Shown piece after piece: positions 33,781 through 43,356 of a DNA stretch of 64,000 bases. How positions within the stretch are numbered: position 1 is the first letter of the stretch; every line of letters starts with the position of its first letter. The translations under genes and the position numbers were made by a program. Under the pieces are notes generated by a model. That model searched no databases. It saw nothing but the letters and a program-made list of their open reading frames with translations, and was not told the DNA's origin. Source of the DNA: Desulfuromonadaceae bacterium (GTDB taxonomy: Bacteria > Desulfobacterota > Desulfuromonadia > Desulfuromonadales > JAHYIW01); NCBI GenBank assembly GCA_019429445.1, contig JAHYIW010000020.1:1-64000 (forward strand), read 5' to 3'.

Positions 33781-36456
33781 ATGAGCGATACACCGCAACG
33801 TCTCTATCTGATCGACGGTTCCAGCTATATCTACCGGGCATTCTATGCCATTCGGCACCTGAGCAATTCGCGGGGGGAACCGACCAACGCCGTCTACGGG
33901 TTTACCAACATGCTCCTCAAGGTGGTGCGGGACGAGAAGCCGGACCTGCTGGCGGTGGTCTTCGACGCCAGGGGGCCGACCTTTCGCAAGGAGATCTATC
34001 CGGCGTACAAGGCCAATCGCGCTGCCACGCCGGACGATCTGATCCCGCAGCTGCCGCTGATCAGGGAGGTGGTGCGTGGCTTCAATATTCCTGCTTTGGA
34101 ACGGGAAGGATTTGAGGCAGACGACATCATCGCCACCTTGGCGAAAAAATTTGCCGCAGACGGTTTTGACGTCATGATTGTGACCGGCGATAAAGATCTG
34201 ATGCAGGTTGTGACCGATAAAATCCGTCTGCTGGACACGATGAAAGACAAAATTTCCGGTCTGGCTGAAGTGGCGGAACGCTTCGGTGGTTCCCCGGACA
34301 AGGTGGTCGAGGTGCAGGCGTTGGCGGGGGACAGTTCCGACAACGTGCCGGGAGTGCCGGGGATCGGTGAGAAGACGGCGGTCAAGCTGATTCAACAGTT
34401 CGGCTCGGTTGAGAATCTGCTCGCCAACCTCGACCAGCTGAAGGGGAAACAACGGGAGAATCTGGAGAACTTCAGTGCTCAGGCGTTGTTGTCAAAGCGG
34501 CTGGTAAAGCTGGTTGATGATGTCGATCTGCCCTATAATGCGGCTGACTTTACCCTCAGCGCTCCGGATCGCGAAGCGCTGACAACCCTCTTCAAGAAGT
34601 GTGAATTTCACAAGTTATTGGCAGAATTTTCAGCAGAAGAACGTGCCGGGAGTGAGGGACGTTATCGCGGGGTTCTGGATGAGACGGAGCTCGATCATCT
34701 GCTCGAAATCCTCGGCGCGGCAACAGAAATATGTTTCGACACCGAAACCACCGGCCTTGATCCGTTGCGCGCCGAGCTGGTCGGAATCTCCTTCGCCGTG
34801 AAACCGGGAGAGGCCTGGTACATTCCGCTCGGCCACCGTTACCTCGGGGTGCCGCAGCAACTTGACCGGATGCTGGTTCTGGAACGACTGCGCCCGTTGC
34901 TGGAAAATCCTGCCGTGCCAAAACTCGGCCAGAATATCAAGTTTGACGCGCTGGTTTTGGCCCGTGCCGGCATTGAACTGCGCGGGATCGCCTTCGACAC
35001 CATGCTTGCTTCGTATGTCGCTCGACCGGCGGCGACGTCACATGGCATGGATGCCATGGCTTCGGAGCTGCTTGGCGTCAAGACGATTGCTTACACGGAG
35101 GTGGTAGGTAAAGGGAAACATCAGTGCGGTTTTGACGAGGTCGACATTGAAAAGGCGATTCCGTATGCCGCCGAGGATGCTGACATTACCCTGCGTCTGG
35201 CGGAAAAGTTGCGGCCGCTGGTGCGTGAGACGCAACAGGAAAAACTGCTCACGGAGATTGAGCTGCCCCTGGTTGTCGTCCTGATCGACATGGAACGCAC
35301 CGGGGTGCGGATCGACCCGGACTTTCTCGGCACTCTGTCGGCACAGATGCAGAAGAAACTGGCACTTCTCGAAGGGGAGATTCATACGCTGGCCGGTGCC
35401 GTTTTTAATATCGGCTCCCCGAAACAGCTGGGTGAAATCCTCTTTGATAAACTGCAACTGGTAAAAGGGAAGAAGACCAAGACCGGCTGGTCGACCGACG
35501 TTGAGGTGTTGTCGAAACTGGCGGAGGATCATGAGATTGCTGCCAGGATCCTTGATTATCGTTCGCTGGCCAAGCTCAAAGGGACCTATACCGATGCCCT
35601 GCCGAAGTTGATCCACCCCGACAGCGGGCGTATTCACACGTCATTCAATCAGGCAGTCACCGCTACCGGGCGGCTGTCGTCGAGTGATCCGAATCTGCAA
35701 AATATCCCCATTCGTACCGAGGAGGGACGCCGTATTCGCGAAGCATTCATCCCCGCCGCAGGGAATTTACTCCTGGCCGCCGATTATTCGCAGGTCGAGT
35801 TGCGGATTCTGGCGCATTTTGCCGACGAACCGGTACTCAAGGAGAGTTTTGCCAAGGGGGAGGATATTCACACGCGAACCGCCAGCGAAATTTTCAACGT
35901 CTTCCCGGATATGGTCAATGCCGAGCAGCGACGGCGGGCCAAGACGATCAATTTTGGTGTCATTTACGGCATGAGTGCCTTCGGGTTGGCAAAATCACTC
36001 CATATTGGTCGCCGCGAGGCGCAGGAATTCATCGACCTCTATTTTGCCCGTTATGCCCGGATCAAGGATTTCATGGCAGCGTGTCTGATTGAGGCGCGCG
36101 AACATGCCTACGTCACAACACTCTACGGGCGACGCTGTGCGGTGCCGGAAATTCACTCCAGCAATCCCAATGTCCGTTCCTACGCGGAACGCAACGCTGT
36201 CAACTATCCGATTCAAGGGACCGCCGCCGATATTATCAAGATAGCGATGGTGCGGATCCACGCGCGCCTGGCGCGGCAGAGATTAAGGACGAAGATGGTG
36301 TTGCAGGTTCATGATGAGCTGGTTTTTGATGTGCCTGAAGGGGAGCTTGAGATTGTGCGCGACCTGGTTCGCGAGGAGATGGAAGGGGCGGCGCAGCTTT
36401 CAACACCGCTGGCGGTTGATATTGGTGTTGGCAACAACTGGCGTGAGGCGCATTAG
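33781..36456 (+). CDS. polA: DNA polymerase I
   Basis: An 891-residue repair and Okazaki-fragment polymerase with all three domains. 5' nuclease: IDGSSYIYRAFYA, EADDIIATLA, VTGDKDLMQ and GIGEKTA. 3'-5' proofreading: FDTETTGLDPLRAE with the DEDD residues retained. Polymerase: motif A AADYSQVELRILAHF, motif B RRRAKTINFGVIYGMSAFGLA trimmed at its end, and motif C VLQVHDELVFD. AGAGGAATGC precedes the ATG. Confidence 0.97.
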   Translation: MSDTPQRLYLIDGSSYIYRAFYAIRHLSNSRGEPTNAVYGFTNMLLKVVRDEKPDLLAVVFDARGPTFRKEIYPAYKANRAATPDDLIPQLPLIREVVRGFNIPALEREGFEADDIIATLAKKFAADGFDVMIVTGDKDLMQVVTDKIRLLDTMKDKISGLAEVAERFGGSPDKVVEVQALAGDSSDNVPGVPGIGEKTAVKLIQQFGSVENLLANLDQLKGKQRENLENFSAQALLSKRLVKLVDDVDLPYNAADFTLSAPDREALTTLFKKCEFHKLLAEFSAEERAGSEGRYRGVLDETELDHLLEILGAATEICFDTETTGLDPLRAELVGISFAVKPGEAWYIPLGHRYLGVPQQLDRMLVLERLRPLLENPAVPKLGQNIKFDALVLARAGIELRGIAFDTMLASYVARPAATSHGMDAMASELLGVKTIAYTEVVGKGKHQCGFDEVDIEKAIPYAAEDADITLRLAEKLRPLVRETQQEKLLTEIELPLVVVLIDMERTGVRIDPDFLGTLSAQMQKKLALLEGEIHTLAGAVFNIGSPKQLGEILFDKLQLVKGKKTKTGWSTDVEVLSKLAEDHEIAARILDYRSLAKLKGTYTDALPKLIHPDSGRIHTSFNQAVTATGRLSSSDPNLQNIPIRTEEGRRIREAFIPAAGNLLLAADYSQVELRILAHFADEPVLKESFAKGEDIHTRTASEIFNVFPDMVNAEQRRRAKTINFGVIYGMSAFGLAKSLHIGRREAQEFIDLYFARYARIKDFMAACLIEAREHAYVTTLYGRRCAVPEIHSSNPNVRSYAERNAVNYPIQGTAADIIKIAMVRIHARLARQRLRTKMVLQVHDELVFDVPEGELEIVRDLVREEMEGAAQLSTPLAVDIGVGNNWREAH

Positions 36457-36521
36457 CTCAGTCTTCCTTGCACGATGCAAATTTTGCACGGTGAGGTGCC
36501 CCCTTGAAACACTGGAAGAAG

Positions 36522-36929
36522 CTACAGGGACATGACAAATGTTTTATGTGCGTCGCGCTCGGGAAGTGCTTCCATGATGTTTTTTGCTTCGGTGTGGATT
36601 TCTTCAGGGACGACCAGATAGAAATAGATGTTGTTCTGCCTGGCGCAGCGGGACAATAAACGCAGCTGTTCGAGGGTCTTTTGCGAGCCGATTGTTTCAG
36701 CCAATTGCACCTCAAAGATGAAGCAATTGTCGTTCTTTTCCGCGTAAATGTCGGGCACAAGCGGTGCGCCGTCACTGTGGCGGATGGTGTCGCCAGGTTG
36801 CTCCATGTTGAATCCATTGAGATAACGCGTATGAATGTTATTATAACCGCGTTTCTGCAGATCTTGAACGAAACGATCAAGCAGCATATGATGTTGCTCG
36901 CGGGTTATGTCGGAACTTTGCGGAGTCAT
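36522..36929 (-). CDS. unknown protein, possible PD-(D/E)xK nuclease-like fold
   Basis: A 135-residue cytoplasmic protein. The central PDIYAEKNDNCFIFEVQLAE resembles the PD...ExK core with Q/L in place of the usual Lys, and is followed by a strand YFYLVVPEE as in such folds. The Lys replacement makes activity doubtful. N-terminus helical (HHMLLDRFVQDLQKRGY). GGAAAGATTACCC precedes the ATG. It converges with polA. Fold assignment is inference from pattern alone. Confidence 0.68.
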   Translation of the reverse strand: MTPQSSDITREQHHMLLDRFVQDLQKRGYNNIHTRYLNGFNMEQPGDTIRHSDGAPLVPDIYAEKNDNCFIFEVQLAETIGSQKTLEQLRLLSRCARQNNIYFYLVVPEEIHTEAKNIMEALPERDAHKTFVMSL

Positions 36930-37167
36930 GGGTAATCTTTCCGGGGTCGGGTTGGTGTTGCTTCGCTGCTGAATACACTACTCAAAAGCACATAGTGTGC
37001 CATTCCATCCTGTATTTTCAGCCGGTTGTGCTGCGGCTTCCTTTCGTCATCCCGGCGCTGATAAACAGCGAACCAATGCTCCTGTCGATGTGTTACCTGG
37101 GGGGTGTTTTGTTCATCGGATTAACTCTGCATACGTAAGGGTATGTCAATATTTTGAGCTGTTGGCC

Positions 37168-37683
37168 ATGAAAAAACAGCATTTTATTTATCTCCTCGCA
37201 AAAAATCAACGTGGATTCACGCTGCTCGCCGTGCTGGTCGCGGTGACGCTCATCGGTCTTTCCGTCGGCATGGCTGGCTCGACCTGGTCGTCGCTGGTGC
37301 AACGTTCGCGGGAAAAGGAGCTGTTCTGGCGCGGGGACCAGTATCGCAACGCGATCCGACAATATTACGAAAAGGGGCACGGCGGGGTCAGACTGTATCC
37401 ACGGGAGTTGAAAGATCTGCTCAGGGATCCTCGCTCGCTTGAGGTGATGCGGCATATTCGCCAATTGTATAACGATCCGCTGACGGGCAAGGACTGGGAG
37501 TTAATCAGGGACCCAGGCGGGCGGATTCAGGGCGTGCGAAGCACCAGCGATCAAGAACCGTTTCGTCAGGACGGTTTTCCGGAGGAATATGCCACTTTCG
37601 CCGGAGCGAAAAGTTACCGTGACTGGAAATTTGAGTATAAGCCCGTAGTCGCTCCGAATGCGGTCCGGCAGGGGCAAAAATGA
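37168..37683 (+). CDS. isolated type II pseudopilin-like protein
   Basis: A 171-residue protein with a class III signal: basic leader MKKQHFIYLLAKNQRG, then FTLLAVLVAVTLIGLSVGMA as the hydrophobic helix. The invariant Glu at +5 is replaced by Ala (FTLLA). The globular part includes LVQRSREKELFWRGDQYRNA and YPRELKDLLRDPRS, seen in the small pseudopilins encoded outside gsp operons. The ATG at 37168 is used because a longer frame to 36997 adds an implausible leader; Shine-Dalgarno weak. Substrate of the prepilin peptidase is inferred. Confidence 0.82.
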   Translation: MKKQHFIYLLAKNQRGFTLLAVLVAVTLIGLSVGMAGSTWSSLVQRSREKELFWRGDQYRNAIRQYYEKGHGGVRLYPRELKDLLRDPRSLEVMRHIRQLYNDPLTGKDWELIRDPGGRIQGVRSTSDQEPFRQDGFPEEYATFAGAKSYRDWKFEYKPVVAPNAVRQGQK

Positions 37684-37734
37684 ATTGAATTTTGCCTGGC
37701 CTCTTACCTGTTTTACCACTGAGAATTTTTCATC

Positions 37735-38280
37735 ATGGCTCTGCCGCCAATAATTTACCGTGTCGCTATTGATCTTGCCGACAGCGATCGTGACCGTTAC
37801 GTGGCGTTGCGCGCTACCGTTGCGCGCCATCCTTCCGAGACCGCCGAGCGCCTGATTGTGCGCCTTTTGGCCTATGCATGGTGTTACGAAGAAGGGCTGG
37901 TTTTCACCAAGGGAATCAGCTCCGGCGATGAGCCGGATCTGTGGGTGAAGGGTGTGGATGGACGAACTCAGTGCTGGATTGAAGTTGGGTTGCCCGAGGC
38001 TGAACGCCTGCTGAAAGCTGGACACCATGTTGAACGAGTGGTTCTGTTCGCTTACGGGAGTGGTCTGCGTCGCTGGAAAGAACGGCATTTACCGAAGTTG
38101 CCGCGCGCTGAAAATATTGTCTGTTATGGGGTGGATGACCCGTTTATTGCGGAACTTGTCCCCCGGCTGGAGCGTTCTTTCACCTGGGCCCTGACTGTTG
38201 CCGGGGGGGTCATCTACCTGGAGACAAACGGCGAAACATTCGCGACGGTGCTGACGCCACTATCTGCCGGGGGAGCTTGA
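37735..38280 (+). CDS. yaeQ: YaeQ family protein
   Basis: A 181-residue cytoplasmic protein matching YaeQ over its length: YRVAIDLADSDRDRY at the start, HPSETAERLIVRLLAYAWCY, the GDEPDLWVK and CWIEVGLPEAERL blocks. The last two carry the D...E.G residues of the PD-(D/E)xK-related fold. Function is unproved. It ends 18 bp from the convergent kinase gene. Confidence 0.9.
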   Translation: MALPPIIYRVAIDLADSDRDRYVALRATVARHPSETAERLIVRLLAYAWCYEEGLVFTKGISSGDEPDLWVKGVDGRTQCWIEVGLPEAERLLKAGHHVERVVLFAYGSGLRRWKERHLPKLPRAENIVCYGVDDPFIAELVPRLERSFTWALTVAGGVIYLETNGETFATVLTPLSAGGA

Positions 38281-38298
38281 GCGCTTCCCGGCAGGAGG

Positions 38299-39795
38299 TC
38301 ACTTGCCGGTGCCGCGCGCCGCACCGGCAGTGCACGGGAAAAGCAGCCTGATCGTGGTGCCCTCCCCTTCCACGCTGTCGATCAGCAGTTCGCCATGGTG
38401 TTCCTTGATGATTTTATGAGCGATGCTCAGCCCGATGCCTGAACCGGCCCCTTCCGGGCGAGTGGTGAAGAAGGGCATCTTGAGGAGACCGATTTGCCTG
38501 GCCGGAATGCCTGATCCGTTGTCTTTGACCGCCAGTTCGATATAGTCCTTGCCGTTGACCTCCGTGCGGCGGGAGCTCAGCTCCAGAATTTTCGCATCGT
38601 CACGCTCTCCGTGGCGTTCATTCAACGCATAGCAGGCATTGTCAAAGAGGTTGAGCAGGACCTGCTGAATTGCCTGGCGGTTCATCTCGACCTCTTCCAG
38701 CGATGGGGGCACATTGCAGACGACGTGAATGCCGTCAATCTGTAGCCGTGGCTGGGCGATGACCAGCACATCCGAGATTACGTCACAGAGATTTTCAAAA
38801 CTCATCCCGCGCTGGCGTCCACGCCAGGAGAAACTCAACAGCGAGTTTGCGATCCGCGCAACACGCTCACCTTCAAGGTTGATTTTGGACGCCAGTTCGT
38901 GGAGCGGATTGTCAGCTGTCAACTGGTTGAGCATGACCTGGCTGTAATTGATGATGCCGTTTAACGGGTTGTTGATTTCGTGAGCGATCCCGGCTGCCAG
39001 TTCACCGATGTGCACCAGCTGGTTAGCATAGGCCGCGTCAGCCTGGAGTTTGACCTTTTCGGTAATATCGTGTGCCAGGCAGAGGATTTTATCGAACCCG
39101 GCAAGATCGTTGCGTAGCGGAAAGACCCTTAGCCCCCAGATCGTCCCATCAGGATGGTGACTCATTCCGGTGAGCACTTTTCCTTCCTTGATGCAGCGCT
39201 GATTGATACAGGTGAGATCTTGTTCACACGCTCTCATCTGGCAGAGGGTGCTGCATGAAAGACCAATGATCTGGTCTTCCGACCGGTCAAAATAGCGCCT
39301 GGCACCCGCATTGACCCAGACTACTTCCATCTGCGTGTTGTAGATGATGATCGGGTCGGGAATGTTCTCAATGATCGCGGCACCCTCGTGAGGGGATATG
39401 GGGGTTAATGGTGACGTTTGTGCTCTATTGAGGATCGTTTTGACGCGATGTTTGATTAATTCAACCCGTAGTGGCTTGAACAGAAAATCAGCAACATCGA
39501 GTTCAAACGCACGCTGGATCGAGTCGGCATCTTCCAGTGCCGTCAATACGATGACAGGGGTGTGGGGCGTTGTCGCGGTGGAGCGAATATTTTGACAGAC
39601 CTGGAAGCCGTCCATCACGGGCATGAAGAGATCGAGGATAACCAGATCGGGGTGAAATTTACCGAAGGCATCAAGTGCGGTGCTACCGTCGGAGGCTTCG
39701 ATAACCTGGTATTCCGGGCAGGATAGTGCATCAATGAGCAGTTTTCGAATCAGCAGGTCGTCATCGACGACCAGGATTTTTTTCTGAAGAATCAT
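38299..39795 (-). CDS. hybrid sensor: receiver-PAS-histidine kinase
   Basis: A 498-residue soluble protein with no membrane segment. Receiver at about 5-120, phospho-acceptor in LVILDLFMPVMDG; PAS domain at about 145-260 with several Cys (STLCQMRACEQDLTC); HisKA with GIAHEINNPLNGI; ATPase with LLNLFDNACYAL, DNGSGIP and GSGIGLSI. The ATG at 39795 is chosen because the upstream extension lacks a start signal. The Cys-rich PAS stretch may sense redox or metal. Partner regulator unknown. Confidence 0.9.
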   Translation of the reverse strand: MILQKKILVVDDDLLIRKLLIDALSCPEYQVIEASDGSTALDAFGKFHPDLVILDLFMPVMDGFQVCQNIRSTATTPHTPVIVLTALEDADSIQRAFELDVADFLFKPLRVELIKHRVKTILNRAQTSPLTPISPHEGAAIIENIPDPIIIYNTQMEVVWVNAGARRYFDRSEDQIIGLSCSTLCQMRACEQDLTCINQRCIKEGKVLTGMSHHPDGTIWGLRVFPLRNDLAGFDKILCLAHDITEKVKLQADAAYANQLVHIGELAAGIAHEINNPLNGIINYSQVMLNQLTADNPLHELASKINLEGERVARIANSLLSFSWRGRQRGMSFENLCDVISDVLVIAQPRLQIDGIHVVCNVPPSLEEVEMNRQAIQQVLLNLFDNACYALNERHGERDDAKILELSSRRTEVNGKDYIELAVKDNGSGIPARQIGLLKMPFFTTRPEGAGSGIGLSIAHKIIKEHHGELLIDSVEGEGTTIRLLFPCTAGAARGTGK

Positions 39796-39893
39796 CGCGG
39801 GATGCTTCCCTTGTATAAAGTTTATAGCGATAATGGCTAAAAATACGCAATTGTTATGCCGTCTTTTCGAGGGCTGAGGTTGGGTGCTGTGCG

Positions 39894-41015
39894 TCAGCTC
39901 CGGTTCAGGATCGCTTCGATCCCGGTGTGTGTCTGACCGAACGCCTCGGCAACGGCGGCACACGTCACCTGACCGTGCACGATATTGATTCCCGCTGCAA
40001 TCCGGGCGTCGTTGCGCGCCGCAGCGCGCCAGCCCTGATCTGCCAGGGCAACGATATAAGGCAGGGTGGCGTTGGTCAGCGCTGGCGTCGCGGTGAGCGG
40101 CACTGCGCCAGGAAGATTGGCGACGCAGTAGTGGAGGATGCCGTCAACAATGAAGATCGGTTCTTCATGCGTCGTTGGCCGCGACGTTGCGAAGCACCCC
40201 CCTTGATCGATGGCGACATCGATCAGGACCGCGCCCGGTTGCAGCAGGGAGAGCATGTCTCTGGTTATCAGGTGTGGTGCTTTCGCCCCGCGGAGCAGGA
40301 CGGCACCGATGATTGCATCGGCTTGACCAAGCAGGGCGCGGATTTGTGGCGGATTCGACAACAGCACGATACAATTTTTTGGCAGTGTTGCTGCGAGATA
40401 ACGCAGCCGGTCAGCATCTGTTTCGAGCAGATAAACCTTCGCACCGAGACCACAGGCGATGCGGGCGGCCTCGGTGCCGACAGTGCCGCCGCCGAGGACG
40501 ACGATGGTGGCGGGCATGACCCCGGCAACGCCACCAGGCAAAATACCGCGTCCCCCGGCCCCGCGTTCAAGGTATTTAGCCGCTTCCTGCGCGGCCATAC
40601 GTCCGGCAACTTCGCTCATCGGCAGCAGAATCGGTAGCCCGCCACGATCATCACCAACAGTTTCGTAAGCGATACAGACGGCGCCACTGTCGATCATCGC
40701 CCGGGTTAAAGCTTCTGAAGCGGCGAAATGGAAAAAAGTAAAAAATATTTGGCCCGACCGAACAAGAGGATATTCACTCGGTTGCGGTTCCTTGACGCGT
40801 AAAATCATCTCAGCACGAAAGAAGATGTCAGGTGCCGTGGTGACGATCTTTGCACCGGCGTTTTGATAGGCCTCATCCGGGATCAAGCTCCCGTTCCCCG
40901 CACCTGCTTCGACCAGGAGTTGATGACCGCGAGCAACGAGCGCGGCGACTCCGAGCGGGGTTAGTGCGACCCGGTTTTCCCCTCGTTTGATCTCTTTCAA
41001 CAGGCCGATAACCAT
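39894..41015 (-). CDS. ald: alanine dehydrogenase
   Basis: A 373-residue NAD-dependent enzyme interconverting alanine and pyruvate plus ammonia. It opens MVIGLLKEIKRGENRVALTP, has GAGNGSLIPDEAY, the Rossmann motif VVLGGGTVGTEAARIACG and the C-terminal NLPGAVPLTATPALTNATLP typical of Ald. AAGGAGGACAG precedes the ATG. It lies downstream of uup on the same strand, 66 bp apart. Confidence 0.94.
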   Translation of the reverse strand: MVIGLLKEIKRGENRVALTPLGVAALVARGHQLLVEAGAGNGSLIPDEAYQNAGAKIVTTAPDIFFRAEMILRVKEPQPSEYPLVRSGQIFFTFFHFAASEALTRAMIDSGAVCIAYETVGDDRGGLPILLPMSEVAGRMAAQEAAKYLERGAGGRGILPGGVAGVMPATIVVLGGGTVGTEAARIACGLGAKVYLLETDADRLRYLAATLPKNCIVLLSNPPQIRALLGQADAIIGAVLLRGAKAPHLITRDMLSLLQPGAVLIDVAIDQGGCFATSRPTTHEEPIFIVDGILHYCVANLPGAVPLTATPALTNATLPYIVALADQGWRAAARNDARIAAGINIVHGQVTCAAVAEAFGQTHTGIEAILNRS

Positions 41016-41081
41016 CTGTCCTCCTTGAGTTTCCTCAATACTATAGCGCAAAAATGTGGAAATGTTGCCAATGCAGCTTCT

Positions 41082-42971
41082 TTATTCCACCAGCGCAGCA
41101 AGTTCTTCCCAGCGTGCGAAGGCATTTTCCAGCTCCCTGGTGACCGTTTCCAGCTGCGCTTTGAGTTCGGTCATTTGTGCTCCTGCCTCACGGTAGAAGT
41201 TCGGATCGGCCATCCGTTGATGCAGCTCGGCCTGTTTCGCTTCGAGGGCATCGATGTGTTGCGGCAGTCCCTCCAGCTCACCCTTTTCCTTGAAAGTCAG
41301 TTTGCGTTGCCGTTCGCGCGGCGGTTTTTCCTTCTTTTCTTTCATTGGAGGAGGGGCAGATTCAATCACCGGACGTTGGCGTACCCAGTCGTCATAATCG
41401 CCGACATATTCGACGACGCGGCCATCACCCTCAAAAGCGATTGTGCTGGTCACGACTTGATTAATAAATGCCCGGTCGTGACTGACCAGGAAAATCGTGC
41501 CGGGAAAATCAGCGAGCAGCTCTTCAAGCAGATCAAGGGTTTCCAGATCGAGATCGTTGGTCGGTTCGTCGAGAACCAGAATGTTGGCGGGACGCATGAA
41601 TTGTTTGGCCAGCAACAAGCGGTTGCGCTCCCCGCCGGAAAGGATGCGCACCGGGGTGCGCGCGCGTTCAGGGGTAAAGAGAAAATCTTGCAGATAACCG
41701 ATGACGTGCCGCGCTTGACCGCCGACCTGTACCGTATCCTGCTCACCGGCAAGGTTTTGCTGAACGGTTTTGTCGGGATCAAGCTGGTCGCGCAACTGGT
41801 CGATATAGACGATTTCATGATGTGTCCCGAGTTTGACCGTGCCGCTCAGTGGCTGAAGTTCGCCGATCAGCAGTTTGATCAAGGTCGTTTTGCCTGCGCC
41901 ATTCGCTCCGATGATGCCGATCCGGTCACCGCGCAGGATAGTTGTCGAAAAATTACGAATCAACGGTTTATCTGTCGGAGCGCTGTTGTAACCAAAGGTG
42001 ACATCGGTCAGTTCCGCGACCAGCTTGCCGCTGCGTTCTGTTTCCTGCACGCCGAGTCGCGCATTGCCGAGACGTTCGCGGCGTTTGCGCCGTTCATCGC
42101 GCATCTGTTTAAGAGCGCGCACGCGCCCCTCGTTGCGGGTGCGGCGGGCCTTGATCCCTTTACGAATCCAGATTTCTTCTTCCGCAAGTTTTTTGTCGAA
42201 GCGTTGCCACTCCAGTGTTTCGGCGTGAAGCTGCTCTTCCTTGCGGAGTAAAAAAGTTGGATAGTCACACGCAAAATCGTAGAGTCGACCGCGGTCAATT
42301 TCGATGATCCGGGTTGCCAGGGCGCGCAAAAAGGCGCGATCATGGGTGACAAAAATCAGGGTCAAACTTTCGCGTTTGAGAAAGTTCTCCAGCCAGTCGA
42401 TCGAATCGATGTCGAGGTGGTTGGTCGGTTCGTCAAGGAGCAGGATGTCCGGTTCTCCGGCCAGCGCTCGCGCCAGCAGCGCCCGACGTGCCATGCCTCC
42501 GGAAAGGTGGGCGATTGGCGCATCGCCGTCCAGCTTGAGCTGAGAGAGGAGCTGCTCTATCCGCGGTTGCAGAGCCCATGCTGACATGCGGTCGAGATCA
42601 TGCTGGATGTCGAGCAACCGGGGGAGCATCCCTTCGTTCCCCGCCTCAACGGCAACACTCAAGTGGCGATAACGACTCAACAGTCGGCCCGGCTCGCCAA
42701 GTCCAGCGGCGATTGCAGCATAGACACTGCCGGTCAGATCGCGTGGCACCTCTTGCGGCAGGGATGCAATTTGCAACCCCTGCTGACGCTCAATGGTTCC
42801 GGAGTCAGGGGGGAGCTCGGCGGCAATCAACTTGAGGAGCGTTGATTTGCCCATGCCGTTGCGCCCGAGCAGGCAGATGCGTTCACCCTTGTTGACTTGC
42901 AGCGAAATGTCGTGCAGCAGTGGTGGCCCGCCAAAGGCGAGAGACAGATTGCGGATGCTGAGCAGTGCCAT
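41082..42971 (-). CDS. uup: ABC-F ATPase, Uup type
   Basis: A 629-residue soluble protein with two ABC domains: Walker A GRNGMGKSTLLKLI and GANGAGKTTLIKLL, signatures LSGGMARRALLARALA and LSGGERNRLLLAK, Walker B LLLDEPTNHLDI and LVLDEPTNDLDL, and the basic inter-domain linker. A C-terminal coiled coil (from about 545, RQRKLTFKEKGELEGLPQHI) as in Uup distinguishes it from EttA. ABC-F proteins act on the ribosome E-site; exact role uncertain. Confidence 0.92.
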   Translation of the reverse strand: MALLSIRNLSLAFGGPPLLHDISLQVNKGERICLLGRNGMGKSTLLKLIAAELPPDSGTIERQQGLQIASLPQEVPRDLTGSVYAAIAAGLGEPGRLLSRYRHLSVAVEAGNEGMLPRLLDIQHDLDRMSAWALQPRIEQLLSQLKLDGDAPIAHLSGGMARRALLARALAGEPDILLLDEPTNHLDIDSIDWLENFLKRESLTLIFVTHDRAFLRALATRIIEIDRGRLYDFACDYPTFLLRKEEQLHAETLEWQRFDKKLAEEEIWIRKGIKARRTRNEGRVRALKQMRDERRKRRERLGNARLGVQETERSGKLVAELTDVTFGYNSAPTDKPLIRNFSTTILRGDRIGIIGANGAGKTTLIKLLIGELQPLSGTVKLGTHHEIVYIDQLRDQLDPDKTVQQNLAGEQDTVQVGGQARHVIGYLQDFLFTPERARTPVRILSGGERNRLLLAKQFMRPANILVLDEPTNDLDLETLDLLEELLADFPGTIFLVSHDRAFINQVVTSTIAFEGDGRVVEYVGDYDDWVRQRPVIESAPPPMKEKKEKPPRERQRKLTFKEKGELEGLPQHIDALEAKQAELHQRMADPNFYREAGAQMTELKAQLETVTRELENAFARWEELAALVE

Positions 42972-43153
42972 GAGAGTTCGTGCCCCTTTATGAAAAAGGC
43001 GGCTAGTATGGCAGAAACCAAACGCTTTTAAAAGAGCAAGTTCCGGCGTTTGGATTGCACGCGCAACGCCGGATTACGGGGAATTGACTGTGTGCCGTCA
43101 CAGTGAAGTTTTATAGCAAGGAAAACGGTTTCAATCACGCAGAAAAAAAATAC

Positions 43154-43182
43154 TTGAATTTTTGTGGCAAACGAGGTTAAAA
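43154..43182 (+). promoter_or_regulatory. candidate sigma-70 promoter for the first cold-shock gene
   Basis: TTGAAT, 17-base spacer, TTAAAA. Transcription would begin near 43190, giving a leader of about 165 nt before the csp ATG, as is usual for cold-shock genes. Pattern match. Confidence 0.45.
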
Positions 43183-43259
43183 AGGTTCAACTGAAGACAT
43201 TTGTATTTGTGGGCAGGGACATGGGTCGGGAGCAACTGACCTCTCTATGAAAAAGAGTC

Positions 43260-43293
43260 AAACCGCACCGACAAAGGGTCTGTGCGGTTTTTT
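43260..43293 (+). promoter_or_regulatory. terminator-like hairpin inside the csp leader
   Basis: A nine-base perfect stem AAACCGCAC/GTGCGGTTT with a 13-base loop is followed by a run of six or more T and then TTTTGGG. It lies 64 bases before the cold-shock ATG, within the leader, so read-through would be needed for expression from the upstream promoter. Confidence 0.65.
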
Positions 43294-43356
43294 GTTTTGG
43301 GTCCGGGCACGACCAAGCAGGACTCAAGCGTAGATGAAGTTGAAGGAGTAAAGAAA

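Larger units (their letters stand above)
42972..43356. other. intergenic region with csp promoter and leader, 385 bp
   Basis: Divergent space between uup and the cold-shock gene. The right 200 bases hold a candidate promoter (43154-43182), a leader of about 165 nt and a hairpin with U tract at 43260-43293. No protein gene is supported. Confidence 0.75.

Noticed and set aside
33538-33782. Two overlapping short frames between gspC and polA
   Set aside because: They overlap on opposite strands, lack ribosome-binding sites and contain no recognisable motifs.
36930-37167. Possible cyclic-di-GMP (GEMM) riboswitch upstream of the isolated pseudopilin
   Set aside because: Such riboswitches are common before pilin-like and cytochrome genes in this lineage, but the conserved core sequence was not found here or upstream of the cytochrome genes.
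41025-42251. A 408-codon plus-strand open frame opposite uup
   Set aside because: Antisense to a clear ABC-F gene with all motifs; low-complexity Arg/Phe/Gln composition and no start signal.
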